A stretch of 59,842 nucleotides of DNA from Lentisphaerota bacterium (lineage in GTDB: Bacteria > Verrucomicrobiota > Kiritimatiellia > CAIQIC01 > Lenti-01), in assembly GCA_012514035.1 (NCBI GenBank), contig JAAZBB010000075.1:64876-124717 (forward strand), given 5' to 3'. The position numbers were made by a program, and so were the translations under genes. A model generated the notes under the pieces. It was not told the origin of the DNA. It saw nothing but the letters and a program-made list of their open reading frames with translations, and did no database searches. Each line of letters starts with the position of its first letter. Position 1 is the stretch's first letter. Below, in pieces: positions 50,690 through 59,780 of this stretch.

Positions 50690-51085
50690 AATCGCTTCCC
50701 CCCTTGCGCGGCCTTGCCTTCCCCCCTGCGCCGCGTCCCCCCTTGCGCCCGACCTTCCTTTCCCCCCTCTGCCGCGACCTCCTCAAGCCCCCCTTGCGCC
50801 GCCGCTACGCTGCCCCCCTTTGCGCGGCTTCCCCCCGTACGCGCGGCGCTGCCGCGCCGCTACGCTGGACCCTCGCTCCGCTTCGCTTCGCTCGGGGGAT
50901 GGCCGCCCCCGCTTCGGCCACGGCCCCGCCGCTGGCGCGGCGTGGCGCGGCCTGCGCCGGGGGCTGGCCATTCCTCGCCCCGCCGTCACGCCTGCGGCGT
51001 CCACGGCTGGGCTCCGGGTGGAACTCGCTCGCTGGCGCTCGCTCGCCTCCGCCTCGCCCAAGGGGCTCGGCGTGAAGATCGGCGG
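50690..51085. repeat. GC-rich, low-complexity stretch with degenerate C-tract units
   Basis: Copies of a C(4-6)TTGCGC-like unit recur (for example near 50698, 50740, 50788 and 50815), and GCCGCTACGCTG appears twice (near 50802 and 50861). Open frames exist in several phases on both strands, but they give Pro/Arg/Ala-biased strings without domains, so I take them as non-coding. The stretch runs directly into the inverted repeat at 51086. Confidence 0.55.
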
Positions 51086-51147
51086 GGTTCTTCGCGGCGT
51101 TCTGCCGCGCTCTTCCGCCCTGCGGGCTTCGGGTGGGGGCGCGCGCG
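51086..51147 (+). repeat. Left arm of a 62-bp or longer inverted repeat
   Basis: All 62 bases are the exact reverse complement of 59781-59842, the last bases of the window. The inner boundary is sharp (TCT against GAG follow). Since the match continues to the window end, the right arm, and so the repeat, may be longer. Confidence 0.95.
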
Positions 51148-51173
51148 TCTCTCCTACCAACATTGTACTAGCT

Positions 51174-51854
51174 TTAGAGAGGCTTATTGAATTCCAATGT
51201 TGCTTCCTTATGGCGGATCGAGGAAAAATAGATCCTGTCAAACGAAGGTTCTGAGCACCAGTAGTGTTCAAGATGGCCCTTAAGCCGCTCATTCAGGAGA
51301 CGAAGTTCGGATGGAGACAGGAAATGCTGATCTTCAATGACAAGCCAAAAGGATGAGCAGGAATGGGTCGCTTCAGCTATCGCCTTTCGCGTCTTCTCAG
51401 TAAGGATGTTTTCGAACTTTTCCTTGTAGAGATCAAGTTGTTCTGGAATTGACCGCCAGCCCGTAAGGCCTGGCGGTGCCCTGCCCACCATGTCCCGAAT
51501 ATCATCGTTCCGACGAGCAGGACTATCAAAGTCGAATTCTGTCGGACAGTGAAAGACGCGTTTGACATTCGCTATCTTGGCGGCTCTGGCTCTCTGTTCA
51601 GCCAGAAATTTTGTCACCTCAATTCCGATTACGTTGTGGCCGTCGCTAACAACGAAATCGGGCTTCAAATTAAGACTGATCTCGCAAGGATAGATAAGAC
51701 TATCTTGGCCGACAGGTGTACTCAACCAGTTAGCAAGGACGAAGATGTCACCAAGCCTACCATTGTTGTCTGTCCGACATTCACATATCCATTCCTCGAT
51801 CGACGGACCGAGCATTTCTTCAGATGGAACTTTGCAGCTGTAAGTCATGGCCAT
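51174..51854 (-). CDS. Small protein with weak nuclease-like motif, unknown family
   Basis: 226 residues from ATG 51854; another ATG lies two codons later, and a TTG at 51899 would overlap the gene before it. The central part KPDFVVSDGHNVIGIEVTKF has the spacing of a PD-(D/E)XK nuclease core (D, about 11 residues, E-x-T/K), though the last residue is not the usual lysine. It is followed by basic residues (EQRARAAKIANVKR) and the helical segment EQLDLYKEKFENILTEKTR. No membrane segment is seen. It is the last gene of the three-gene minus-strand block, 20 nt after the 682-residue gene. A nuclease role is a weak inference. Confidence 0.6.
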   Translation of the reverse strand: MAMTYSCKVPSEEMLGPSIEEWICECRTDNNGRLGDIFVLANWLSTPVGQDSLIYPCEISLNLKPDFVVSDGHNVIGIEVTKFLAEQRARAAKIANVKRVFHCPTEFDFDSPARRNDDIRDMVGRAPPGLTGWRSIPEQLDLYKEKFENILTEKTRKAIAEATHSCSSFWLVIEDQHFLSPSELRLLNERLKGHLEHYWCSEPSFDRIYFSSIRHKEATLEFNKPL

Positions 51855-51874
51855 TACCGACACTGAAAGAATTC

Positions 51875-53923
51875 TTAGACAAGACCTAGACTCCCCCAAA
51901 ACCCGCGGAACTTCCCTTCAACCCATTTCGGGTATTTTTCCCGCATCGCTTCTACGCGCTCGCGATAGTCTTTCGCGAGTGGGATATACTTAGCGTTTTG
52001 CCCGCCCCTAAGCAGGCGGAGAACGGCACTAACGGTATTTGAAGCCAGGGAGGTGTGAATTACGTACAAGAAAAGTTGCCGGCGTCGGTTGTCGTCTTCT
52101 GTCTTCTCGCACAGTTCGGCAATGTAATGTGGGAGGAGTGAAAACCACTTTCCCCGATTGTCGGCCTGGATAATGGCAATCACCTCTATTATCAGGCCAA
52201 GGACCCGATCATCAACAGATCCAAGCACACGTTGCCGCCACTCGGCGTCTGACAGTACCTCCCACATCCCGCTTGCCAATGACGGATCGGTGTATGCCTT
52301 CGCCTTTAGGGCAAGGATAACGGCAATCTGATCGTCAAGCAATCTGTCCGTCAGACTGCGCAGTGCATCACACAGCCCCTCAACTGAGCATAGCGTTCTA
52401 TTGATGGCGACGAGTTGCTCCAGGGCAGTGCGCTTATCTTCCGGCTGTAGCGCGGCCCACTTGCGGGCGGTTTTACTCAACGCGCATTCCTGCGCGTAGG
52501 TGGGATCCGCCGGAGATTCGTCGGAAAACGGCAACGAACCGATGAGACAGTATAGGAGCGATTCATTAAACAGAGCCTGCGTTTCGACAGACTGCTCCTG
52601 CGGGGCGAGTCGTTCCATCGTGTTTCCCATCAGCGCCAAAAGTGCCGTCGCCCAAGGGGATGATACGGCAGCCGTCACGTATCTTAGAAACGAGCGCCCG
52701 ATATGCGGGCTAGCGGCTAGCCAGATGTGCGCGGATTGTTCCGCCGCCGGTTTGACCCAGTTCTTGCGATAGAACTGCGCCGATTCCGGATTGTTTGGGA
52801 AAACCGATGCCAAACGCTCGGTAAACCACCAAGCGAAGCACGCGATACTAGCGCCGTCGTTATCCGGCAATTGCGCCTCTAGGCGGTAAACGAAGTGCCG
52901 GGCTAAATCGCGCCTAAGTGCATACGGCTCATGAGCCATGCCTTCCGCGCATTTTCTTCCCGATTCATTCAGGACACCTAAGACAACCTGCCAAAGTTCT
53001 GGGAGTCTTCCATCAGGAATCAGTTCCGGGTGAAGGATAAATACCGAGCAAGCGTGATATCGGGGGATGGGTCCAGACGCACCTTGCTCCCACTGCCAAA
53101 CTTCTGCCCACACATCGGCTGTTGTGTGTCCGGCTATCCATCGGGACACAACCTCGCTCATGGAATATGGCGGAGCCAGAGGCAGATAACCCAATTTCGC
53201 ATAGTACCTACTGCAGGCATCTTTAAGGCTCTCTGCGTCGCGAATTACCGATGCCATGACCTCCAAAAGACGGGGGTGCTCCAATTCGGGGTTTTTAACC
53301 TCCAAGGCAATGGAATCAAGCGAGGGCACGACTGGATGAAGCACGCGCGGCACATACTTGTCCAGAATGTCCTGTACGACTGGCTCACATTTCAGACATT
53401 GTTGGACCATATGCAACGCGGCCAACACATCATCATTAAACGCGTCACACAGGGCAATGGCTGCGACCCGCCAAATATGGGGTGTCTCCGACATTACCCC
53501 TGTCCGCGTATTGTCTAGCACCTCCAGAGTTTTTGGCGTCACTGCAAACGATTTGTCGGATATTTGCCGGTCGAGATAGGTAAAAGCGGCTTTCCTGATA
53601 TCAGGTAGTTCAGAAAGAAGAAGGACGTGAACCTCAATGACCATTCGTATAGGCTCTTTATCCTGGGTAAGATATGTGAGAAGCGGCCCAGGCGGGAGAC
53701 CTATGCGCCGCGGATGGTTTGGATCGCGCAGAACCTCTAGATCAACATTGGCACCGATTGGTTCAATATGCTCCTTGAATAGATTAAGGTCCTGCAATGC
53801 CACCAGAGTGCGGAAGTCGATGTGATCACAATTACGCAAAGCGCAATTCCGCATCCGAACCTGCATCCCCCGCAAAACGTTGTGCATGTCCTCAAGACTT
53901 GGTTGCTCTTCTGGCTGTGTCAT
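51875..53923 (-). CDS. Large helical protein of unknown function in the candidate defence operon
   Basis: 682 residues; the ATG at 53923 lies 32 nt inside the end of the upstream gene, so translation is probably coupled. The sequence is almost wholly alpha-helical with HEAT/ARM-like periodicity (LLLSELPDIRKAAFTYLDRQ, EHPRLLEVMASVIRDAESLK, IGRSFLRYVTAAVSSPWATA, VLGLIIEVIAIIQADNRGKW). There is no P-loop, catalytic motif, signal peptide or membrane helix. Short Cys motifs (LRNCDHIDF, QCLKCEPVV) are scattered. I do not know the family. As neighbour of a phosphorylase-TPR-PIN protein, it could be a sensor, scaffold or inhibitor partner; this is inference only. Confidence 0.75.
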   Translation of the reverse strand: MTQPEEQPSLEDMHNVLRGMQVRMRNCALRNCDHIDFRTLVALQDLNLFKEHIEPIGANVDLEVLRDPNHPRRIGLPPGPLLTYLTQDKEPIRMVIEVHVLLLSELPDIRKAAFTYLDRQISDKSFAVTPKTLEVLDNTRTGVMSETPHIWRVAAIALCDAFNDDVLAALHMVQQCLKCEPVVQDILDKYVPRVLHPVVPSLDSIALEVKNPELEHPRLLEVMASVIRDAESLKDACSRYYAKLGYLPLAPPYSMSEVVSRWIAGHTTADVWAEVWQWEQGASGPIPRYHACSVFILHPELIPDGRLPELWQVVLGVLNESGRKCAEGMAHEPYALRRDLARHFVYRLEAQLPDNDGASIACFAWWFTERLASVFPNNPESAQFYRKNWVKPAAEQSAHIWLAASPHIGRSFLRYVTAAVSSPWATALLALMGNTMERLAPQEQSVETQALFNESLLYCLIGSLPFSDESPADPTYAQECALSKTARKWAALQPEDKRTALEQLVAINRTLCSVEGLCDALRSLTDRLLDDQIAVILALKAKAYTDPSLASGMWEVLSDAEWRQRVLGSVDDRVLGLIIEVIAIIQADNRGKWFSLLPHYIAELCEKTEDDNRRRQLFLYVIHTSLASNTVSAVLRLLRGGQNAKYIPLAKDYRERVEAMREKYPKWVEGKFRGFWGSLGLV

Positions 53924-56900
53924 TTAGTATTCCCGTTACAATTCGCATATATTCATCATCGGTAAGTAGCATGGCGTTCTTTATCGCCGTCATCGCATCC
54001 GCCATCCGAGGCTCACCGTAATGGTCTATTGAGTGAAGAAGGGTATTCGACAGGAGCAGGCGGGGTGTCATCTCGCTGATTTGCACCTTCATGGGGCCCG
54101 TCATAACAACGGGGGACGAAGGCAATAATTCTTGGCAAATCCATTTCGTTAAGCGTGTCGCAGATTCGGGCGTGAACCGTTGGTCGGCCCAAATTAGTAT
54201 TAAGAATTCCGCAGCGACGGTTACCCACTTTAAATATAGTCGCATAGCCATGGATTCTTTAATCTCTGTATTTTCCGGCCCTCCGAATAGACCAGCATCT
54301 CGCATGCAATCGTGAACATACTCCGCCACTCGCTGCAGAGACTGCCCAGGAGCATTCTCTCGATACTGGTCGGCTAGGAATTTCAGTACTTCCGGCGGCG
54401 GCACGATGAACCGATAACGCCATTCTATGAGCTGCAGAATCGCGGTAGCGGCCTTGCTTGGCTCTAACTTTCCCGCAGCCATGAGCGCCATCGCTACAAT
54501 GTCGGACCCGAATGCGCCGCGCGGCACATTCGCATTTTCATTAAGTGTAAATGCCTGACATACGCGATCATCAGCAAGCAAAGGCGTCTTCGTGTCTTGG
54601 GCAATGAAGCAGGCAAGGAACGCAAGATAGTCCTTATCCTCCCTGTCTTCCCCGTCTTCTCCGCGCATCGGCACCGGCACGATGTGAGGCACGAACTTGA
54701 AACGAGCATTCCCGCGAAGCCGGTTCCATAGATCCATATGCCATTGGCGTGTTCCCTCCTGGCAAGCAATCGCGTCCAAGCGTTGGATCACCTCCCGATA
54801 CTCCTGCGCTGTGATATGGATCCGGTAAAAGTTGGTCAACGCATCCATGAGTCCGGTATGCGCCACCGGTTCCAATGTGGTCAAATCCAGCATAATGGCC
54901 TGAAACTGCCTTAACGCCGGATGTTTTTCGTCCACCGCCGCCGGTTTTGTGAAGAGGCGGGAAATTTCAACATAATCTTCATCGCTTACGAGACCGGAAT
55001 GGTGAACCGGGCCGATCAAATCCCTCAACCGATACCTATGCTCAGCCGAATCGGCGTACTCGTCGACAAACGGCATCGATGTTGCCGCTTCCTTCCCCTC
55101 CGGTAGTATGGTGATATGACCTGCGGCGACCTGCTTAGAGATTTGCTCCGCGCTCTGCTGCAGCAAACGCTGGTGGAGAACCATTTGCCGGCTGTCTTCC
55201 AGCACCGAAGGCAGATAGCCGGCAGGCACCAGCACCTCGCCGAAGTGTTCTGCCGCAGCGTCGAGCAGATCTAAGCGATGGAGAGTAATCAAGGCGGAGA
55301 TATCCGCAACAATCCTTGTGCCGGTTGGCGGACATTCCAGCGGCAACAATTCTCGCCTGCCGTGATCCGATTCACGGGCATTGAATCCGTTGGTCGAGTA
55401 GATGCAGAATCGCGCACGGTTAGTCGGCTCATCACCGACCCATCCCATCTTCTGGGTCCGTGTTCGCCAGCCCCAGTAGATCGCGTTGTTTGACATCTGT
55501 TCTGCCCACACCCAGGGCATGCGCCCTTTCAGCATCTCGCCGTGTAAAAACTCGTTGCGGTCTTGGGTCTGCTTGAAGGACTGCTTGAACATATCCAGGG
55601 CTTCGTCCTTTTGAACCATGCGAAGGACCTCAGACTTAACCGCTCCCTTCTCGCGCAACCGGTTGAGTTCCATTAGGGCTTCATTTCCCGCCTTGTCTTT
55701 TCCCGCAGCATGGGCGGTCGTCATATAGACCATGAGGAAGTTAGGGTCACTCCAAAGCCGCTCCCGGAACGGCTCCAGCGATTCCAGAGCCACTGCCGGC
55801 TGACCTACGCTGTGGTACAGTTGCGCACGACCCAGAACGGTCGAGAGCGACGGGCTCTCCTGCTGGCACAATTCATTAAATAGCTGCAGGCTTTCGTCAG
55901 GCCGGAACAATTGGGCAAGGCAGATCGCCAGATTAAATGTGTGCTTAACGTTGGTCGGCTCGATTACGCGTAACGCCTGGAACTGGATCGTCGCCTTCTC
56001 CAGGTCGTGTAATATGAATGTGTAGATGTGCGCGAGATTGCTGCGCACGGAAAGGTTGCACGGTTGAATTTCCGCCAGCCTCTCGTAGCACCACACTGCA
56101 ACATCGTATCTCCCCGCCTTGAAAGCTACATCGCCCGTCTTATGCAGCAAACCGGCATCGTTCGTCTTCTTTGCTGCAGCGAGCAGAAAGTCCACCGCCT
56201 CCGCCAAATCCTGCTTCTGCAGCAACGCGTTGGCTCGGAGTTGCAGCCAGTAGGGATCATTCTCGGACTTCTTTCCGTCAAGGATGGCTATGGTCTGGTC
56301 GGGATCTCCACGGCGAAGGGCGATACTCCCCTCGAACATCGCATGAAGTCGTGGATTATGTTCCACAAGCGAGCCTGCAATGGACTCGCATTCGGCGGCC
56401 GCAGGCCCATTGATGTTCTGCCAGATCTGCTGGAAGAGCTTGAAAAGCTCTTCTTTCTTCTCGGAGCTGTTGGCAAGCGGGAGCAAGTCTTTCGCCTTTA
56501 CAAATGCCTCCGTATGCAGGCCAAAAGACACCGACTGGATGACTGCAGCCAGAATACCAGCGTCTAGATCGCCGGGATGGTCCTTGCTGAGCCGGTCCGG
56601 AAGGTTAGGAGGAGCTGCAATGTAACCGCCTAAAACGCCGCGCGCCGCTTCAATCGGCACAGGTGTCCATTGGAGCATCATCCGAAGATTCTCGGCCACT
56701 GCGGTCCGCCGCTGTAGCAAATGGTTAGCCTGAAAGGCAATTTGTAAAGCCACAATGTCGAGACTGGAACTCGGCTTGCCGGCGGCCAGAATGGGTTGAA
56801 GAACAGGGTGAAGTGTTTCGTTTAGGGCTTCGAGCTTGTCATGTTCCGCTTGGGTAATATCGCGCGGCAAGATGTTGACAGACTTATCATGCCCGGCCAA

Positions 56901-58733
56901 TGCGCGTACCATTAGCGCCTGAGCAAGTCTCACAACGCATTGGGAATACCGGCGGCGGTCTGACAAGCTCGCCGCCCATTGTACTATCGTCTGCGCCTTT
57001 TCTATATGATCATTCAGGGCATAAGCCCTCACCGCCACATCGCACCAACGTTCGTGCGGCTCCATCCCCTCAACAATGCGCATGGCCTCAACGGTCTTCT
57101 GCTGGTTTAAAAGCAGGGCCGTACGCGTTCGAATTGCATATGAATCTGTGCGGCCATCGAGCAGAGCTAACCCCGCATCGGGACCGTGCTCTACGCTTAC
57201 AAGGGACGCCTTGAGAGCAATTATCTCGTCCCAGCGGTCTTGCGCGCTGCCCCAAGTGCCAGTTTCAATCTGGGTGACTAGAGTCTTAGCCCGCTTAAAG
57301 TGCTTGCCTACAGCAATGCCATGAACTTCGACCATGTTGATGTGCGCTCGGGCCGCAGACACGACCGCGTCAAGCATGCTTCCGTCCCGCAGCACGCCCT
57401 CGTATTCGACAAGAAGCAAGTCAAGTGCTGAAACGAAATCGCCGGCCTTTTCGAAATCCCATTGCGACAAGGCATCTCGGATATCCGAAGCACATTTCCA
57501 CACCATTAGTCTCCAGTCGTCGGGAACCTGTTTTTGATGCTGGAAAACAGTCCGTAACCACAAGAGGATATGCAATCCAATATCCCTTGCCTTGTTGGCC
57601 ACAATGGTCTGACACTTCTTGCGTAGATTATCTCTAGGGCCGAACATTCTCGGCACAGCATCTGCCAATGGCACAAATTGTGAACCGAGTTGCAGATTTA
57701 TCTGTCCGCCGTTGATGTTGTAAATTGTAATATGTGCGTTACTTTCGACAATTCCGAAAGAGTTTGCTTGTGGCGAACTCAATACTGGTAGTGTGGTCGG
57801 AGCCGAACTTGATGGCGGTGGCGATGGAAGCACCTCGACAAGGGACCGCGCAAAGGCGGCGGCAATGAGGGCGGCATAATGCTGCCACTGCTTGTTTTTC
57901 TTTTCGTTACAGTAATCGCATGTTCCGCGAACTATCAGATAGCCAACTCCGTCGTGAACCCACGTGGCGTCTTGGACGCCCGAACCTTCCATCTCAACAC
58001 AACAGAGAACACGACCGGCACCAAGAGCAGCCGCCACAATTGCATTGCGCTTTTCAGCATCCTTAAGCACCGCATTACTGCTAGCGATTGCGCCGACGAA
58101 CAATCGAGGAACACCTTCCTGCTTTCGATTGGTGTCAACGGGATGAGGAATTGTCCCTGTGCCGTCATCCAGGATATCGGTATCCGGATTAGGCCTGTGC
58201 CACTCCGGAAACTGGCGGCACGCCTGGGCAATATGCGATAGCCACGGTTGTTGCCCCATTTCTTCCAATGACATTAGTCGGTTGATGGCGCTTATAAGTC
58301 GTGCCGATGGCTTTGTCGGAACAGAGAGATACTCAAACGGCTTACCTTGTACATGCTTGCCAAAATCAAACTGGAAAACGCCATGTGAACTAGACACAAC
58401 AATATCGCCAAGTCGTACATGCTTGTTCGCATCCTCAGGGCACGGGATAGCGCCAGCAATCCCGACCATGATGACATGCCGAATACTCTCACAATCACTG
58501 AGCATGCGAGACGTTTGCGCCGCCGCTAGATTGTTGCCCATTCCCAGAAACTGTGTTATCGCAACAATAATCTGGCCGCCAACGCAAGGCACCGTACATA
58601 GATCATAAACAGTGCCAGATACTCCTGCTGCGCGGACTTTGGTCTGAAACACGGCGCAGACAGCCGCATGTTCCTTTGGAAGCGCTGTTACAATGCCGAC
58701 AGTTGCCTGTGGCAATGTGATTTCAGTGCTCAT
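53892..58733 (-). CDS. Nucleoside phosphorylase-TPR-PIN fusion, candidate defence or toxin effector
   Basis: 1613 residues. Residues 10-300 are a PNP/UDP-phosphorylase (MTAN-like) domain: VGIVTALPKEHAAV, RHVIMVGIAGAIP, CCVEMEGSGVQDA (about 244-256) and VRGTCDYCNEKKNKQWQHYA (268-287). The last segment closely matches the GICDYADSHKN-type signature seen when this domain is the N-terminal part of NLR/STAND proteins. HITIYNINGGQINL links to a long helical repeat region (about 370-1120) with TPR-like units (GDVAFKAGRYDVAVWCYERL, NLAHIYTFILHDLEKATIQF). From about 1140 a PIN-like region follows: RIVADISALITLHRLDLL, VPAGYLPSVLED, TPLLADDRVCQAF and GSDIVAMAL give the four acidic positions. No NTPase P-loop was seen. 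It is probably a cytoplasmic sensor with two possible effector activities. Confidence 0.8.
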   Translation of the reverse strand: MSTEITLPQATVGIVTALPKEHAAVCAVFQTKVRAAGVSGTVYDLCTVPCVGGQIIVAITQFLGMGNNLAAAQTSRMLSDCESIRHVIMVGIAGAIPCPEDANKHVRLGDIVVSSSHGVFQFDFGKHVQGKPFEYLSVPTKPSARLISAINRLMSLEEMGQQPWLSHIAQACRQFPEWHRPNPDTDILDDGTGTIPHPVDTNRKQEGVPRLFVGAIASSNAVLKDAEKRNAIVAAALGAGRVLCCVEMEGSGVQDATWVHDGVGYLIVRGTCDYCNEKKNKQWQHYAALIAAAFARSLVEVLPSPPPSSSAPTTLPVLSSPQANSFGIVESNAHITIYNINGGQINLQLGSQFVPLADAVPRMFGPRDNLRKKCQTIVANKARDIGLHILLWLRTVFQHQKQVPDDWRLMVWKCASDIRDALSQWDFEKAGDFVSALDLLLVEYEGVLRDGSMLDAVVSAARAHINMVEVHGIAVGKHFKRAKTLVTQIETGTWGSAQDRWDEIIALKASLVSVEHGPDAGLALLDGRTDSYAIRTRTALLLNQQKTVEAMRIVEGMEPHERWCDVAVRAYALNDHIEKAQTIVQWAASLSDRRRYSQCVVRLAQALMVRALAGHDKSVNILPRDITQAEHDKLEALNETLHPVLQPILAAGKPSSSLDIVALQIAFQANHLLQRRTAVAENLRMMLQWTPVPIEAARGVLGGYIAAPPNLPDRLSKDHPGDLDAGILAAVIQSVSFGLHTEAFVKAKDLLPLANSSEKKEELFKLFQQIWQNINGPAAAECESIAGSLVEHNPRLHAMFEGSIALRRGDPDQTIAILDGKKSENDPYWLQLRANALLQKQDLAEAVDFLLAAAKKTNDAGLLHKTGDVAFKAGRYDVAVWCYERLAEIQPCNLSVRSNLAHIYTFILHDLEKATIQFQALRVIEPTNVKHTFNLAICLAQLFRPDESLQLFNELCQQESPSLSTVLGRAQLYHSVGQPAVALESLEPFRERLWSDPNFLMVYMTTAHAAGKDKAGNEALMELNRLREKGAVKSEVLRMVQKDEALDMFKQSFKQTQDRNEFLHGEMLKGRMPWVWAEQMSNNAIYWGWRTRTQKMGWVGDEPTNRARFCIYSTNGFNARESDHGRRELLPLECPPTGTRIVADISALITLHRLDLLDAAAEHFGEVLVPAGYLPSVLEDSRQMVLHQRLLQQSAEQISKQVAAGHITILPEGKEAATSMPFVDEYADSAEHRYRLRDLIGPVHHSGLVSDEDYVEISRLFTKPAAVDEKHPALRQFQAIMLDLTTLEPVAHTGLMDALTNFYRIHITAQEYREVIQRLDAIACQEGTRQWHMDLWNRLRGNARFKFVPHIVPVPMRGEDGEDREDKDYLAFLACFIAQDTKTPLLADDRVCQAFTLNENANVPRGAFGSDIVAMALMAAGKLEPSKAATAILQLIEWRYRFIVPPPEVLKFLADQYRENAPGQSLQRVAEYVHDCMRDAGLFGGPENTEIKESMAMRLYLKWVTVAAEFLILIWADQRFTPESATRLTKWICQELLPSSPVVMTGPMKVQISEMTPRLLLSNTLLHSIDHYGEPRMADAMTAIKNAMLLTDDEYMRIVTGILNDTARRATKS

Positions 58734-58980
58734 GCGAAGGCCATTACGCCACCTTTTGGTTTACAATATTAGCCTGCATATGTGGTCTTTGACAGATTTG
58801 TGCCCGATGGAAAGATAATCTCGCGTCACATATGTCGAAACCGTTGCCAGCACCTCACTCGCACCATCAATATTGTCGTGTTGTATCCTCAGAACATTCT
58901 CGAATGTAGCAGGTCGAGCCCAGAAACACCAGTTGAAAGCCGACGGCTTGACCCCGATATATGACCATAAACCACAGGTT

Positions 58981-59082
58981 TTCCCCGCTGTGAAATACCA
59001 GGCCCGATTTTTCCACACTATGGAAATTCTTTTCGGGATTTTTCCACACAATGGAAAGAATGTTTCCACAGTGTGGAAAACT
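58981..59082. repeat. Four palindromic TTTCCACA/TGTGGAAA-type units
   Basis: Units are at 58981-58997 (degenerate), 59011-59028, 59042-59059 and 59065-59082. The last is a perfect 8-bp inverted repeat around one base (TTTCCACAGTGTGGAAA); the middle two differ in one or two bases of the right arm. Centres are 30, 31 and 22 bp apart. The left arm resembles a DnaA box (TTATCCACA) with one change. The array lies 250-350 bp upstream of the 1613-residue gene, which reads away from it, so it could be an operator array or a dispersed repeat family. Confidence 0.75.
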
Positions 59083-59083
59083 C

Positions 59084-59131
59084 GGGTTTAGGGCTGTTTT
59101 CGGGGGTTTTAGGGCTGTTTTCCGGGGCTGT
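59084..59131. repeat. Direct repeat pair
   Basis: TTTAGGGCTGTTTTCGGGG and TTTAGGGCTGTTTTCCGGGG follow one another with a period of about 25 nt, directly after the palindrome array. Confidence 0.6.
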
Positions 59132-59780
59132 TGAGCGGAGCACGCGGCGCCCTATGTGAGCCGTTGAGCGCGCCCGACCGAGTGGCCGGGAAAACGGCAA
59201 CCGCCGCAGGCGGTCAGCGCCCTCAGCCGCAGCCGCCTCGGGTGCGGCGTAGTGGCGCGGCCGTTTTTTCTGGCCGCGAGGTCGGGGGTTCTACGCGCTC
59301 TCAGGCGAAACGGGGGCGGTGCGTGTGGAGCGTGGATCAACGGGGGGCTGTTAAAAATTTCTAGAGGATTGAGAGAACTTTCCGCGGAGTGCCGACAGGC
59401 ACGACCCCAGGACCGAACGCGCCTTGCGCGGTCGGGGCGGTGCCGGGCGCGGTCCAGAGTCCGCGCCTGGCAGGTGGCCGCCGTGAAGCAAGTGGCCCCG
59501 AGTTTCACGCGTAGCGGGAAGCTCGGGGCGAGTTGCAGGCGGCCTTGCAGCGCCTTTTGAGGCCATTTTTTGGGTGAAATGGAGGCGCGGGGGGCATTCA
59601 TAGCCCCCAAAGCGCCGAAATGAGCCCGAAAAATGGCCTGGAAAGGCGCGGACGGACAAGCGGCGTTGGAAATCCGCCGTCCTCGGCGGATTTGAACGAC
59701 GCGCGTAAGCGAGGGCGATAGCCCGAGCGCGGATCGGAGGCGGGGTTGGGCTCGCGGCGGGCTGCCGCGTACCGCATCTC
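59132..59780. other. GC-rich region without convincing gene
   Basis: Open frames on both strands give Arg/Pro/Ala-rich products without domains, so I call none. A perfect 10-bp stem with loop TCCT is at 59670-59693 (AAATCCGCCG/CGGCGGATTT), and a GGGGGC/GCCCCC stem lies near 59589-59607. These could be terminators or parts of a structured transcript. Confidence 0.5.

Noticed and set aside
50630-51292. Open frames in the GC-rich block
   Set aside because: Arg/Pro/Ala-biased translations in several phases at once, no motifs, no ribosome-binding site.
58981-59082. Chromosomal replication origin
   Set aside because: Boxes resemble DnaA sites only in part, and there is no dnaA, AT-rich unwinding element or dnaN nearby.
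58981-59131. CRISPR array
   Set aside because: Repeat units are short, palindromic and degenerate, with spacers of 4-14 nt and no cas genes.
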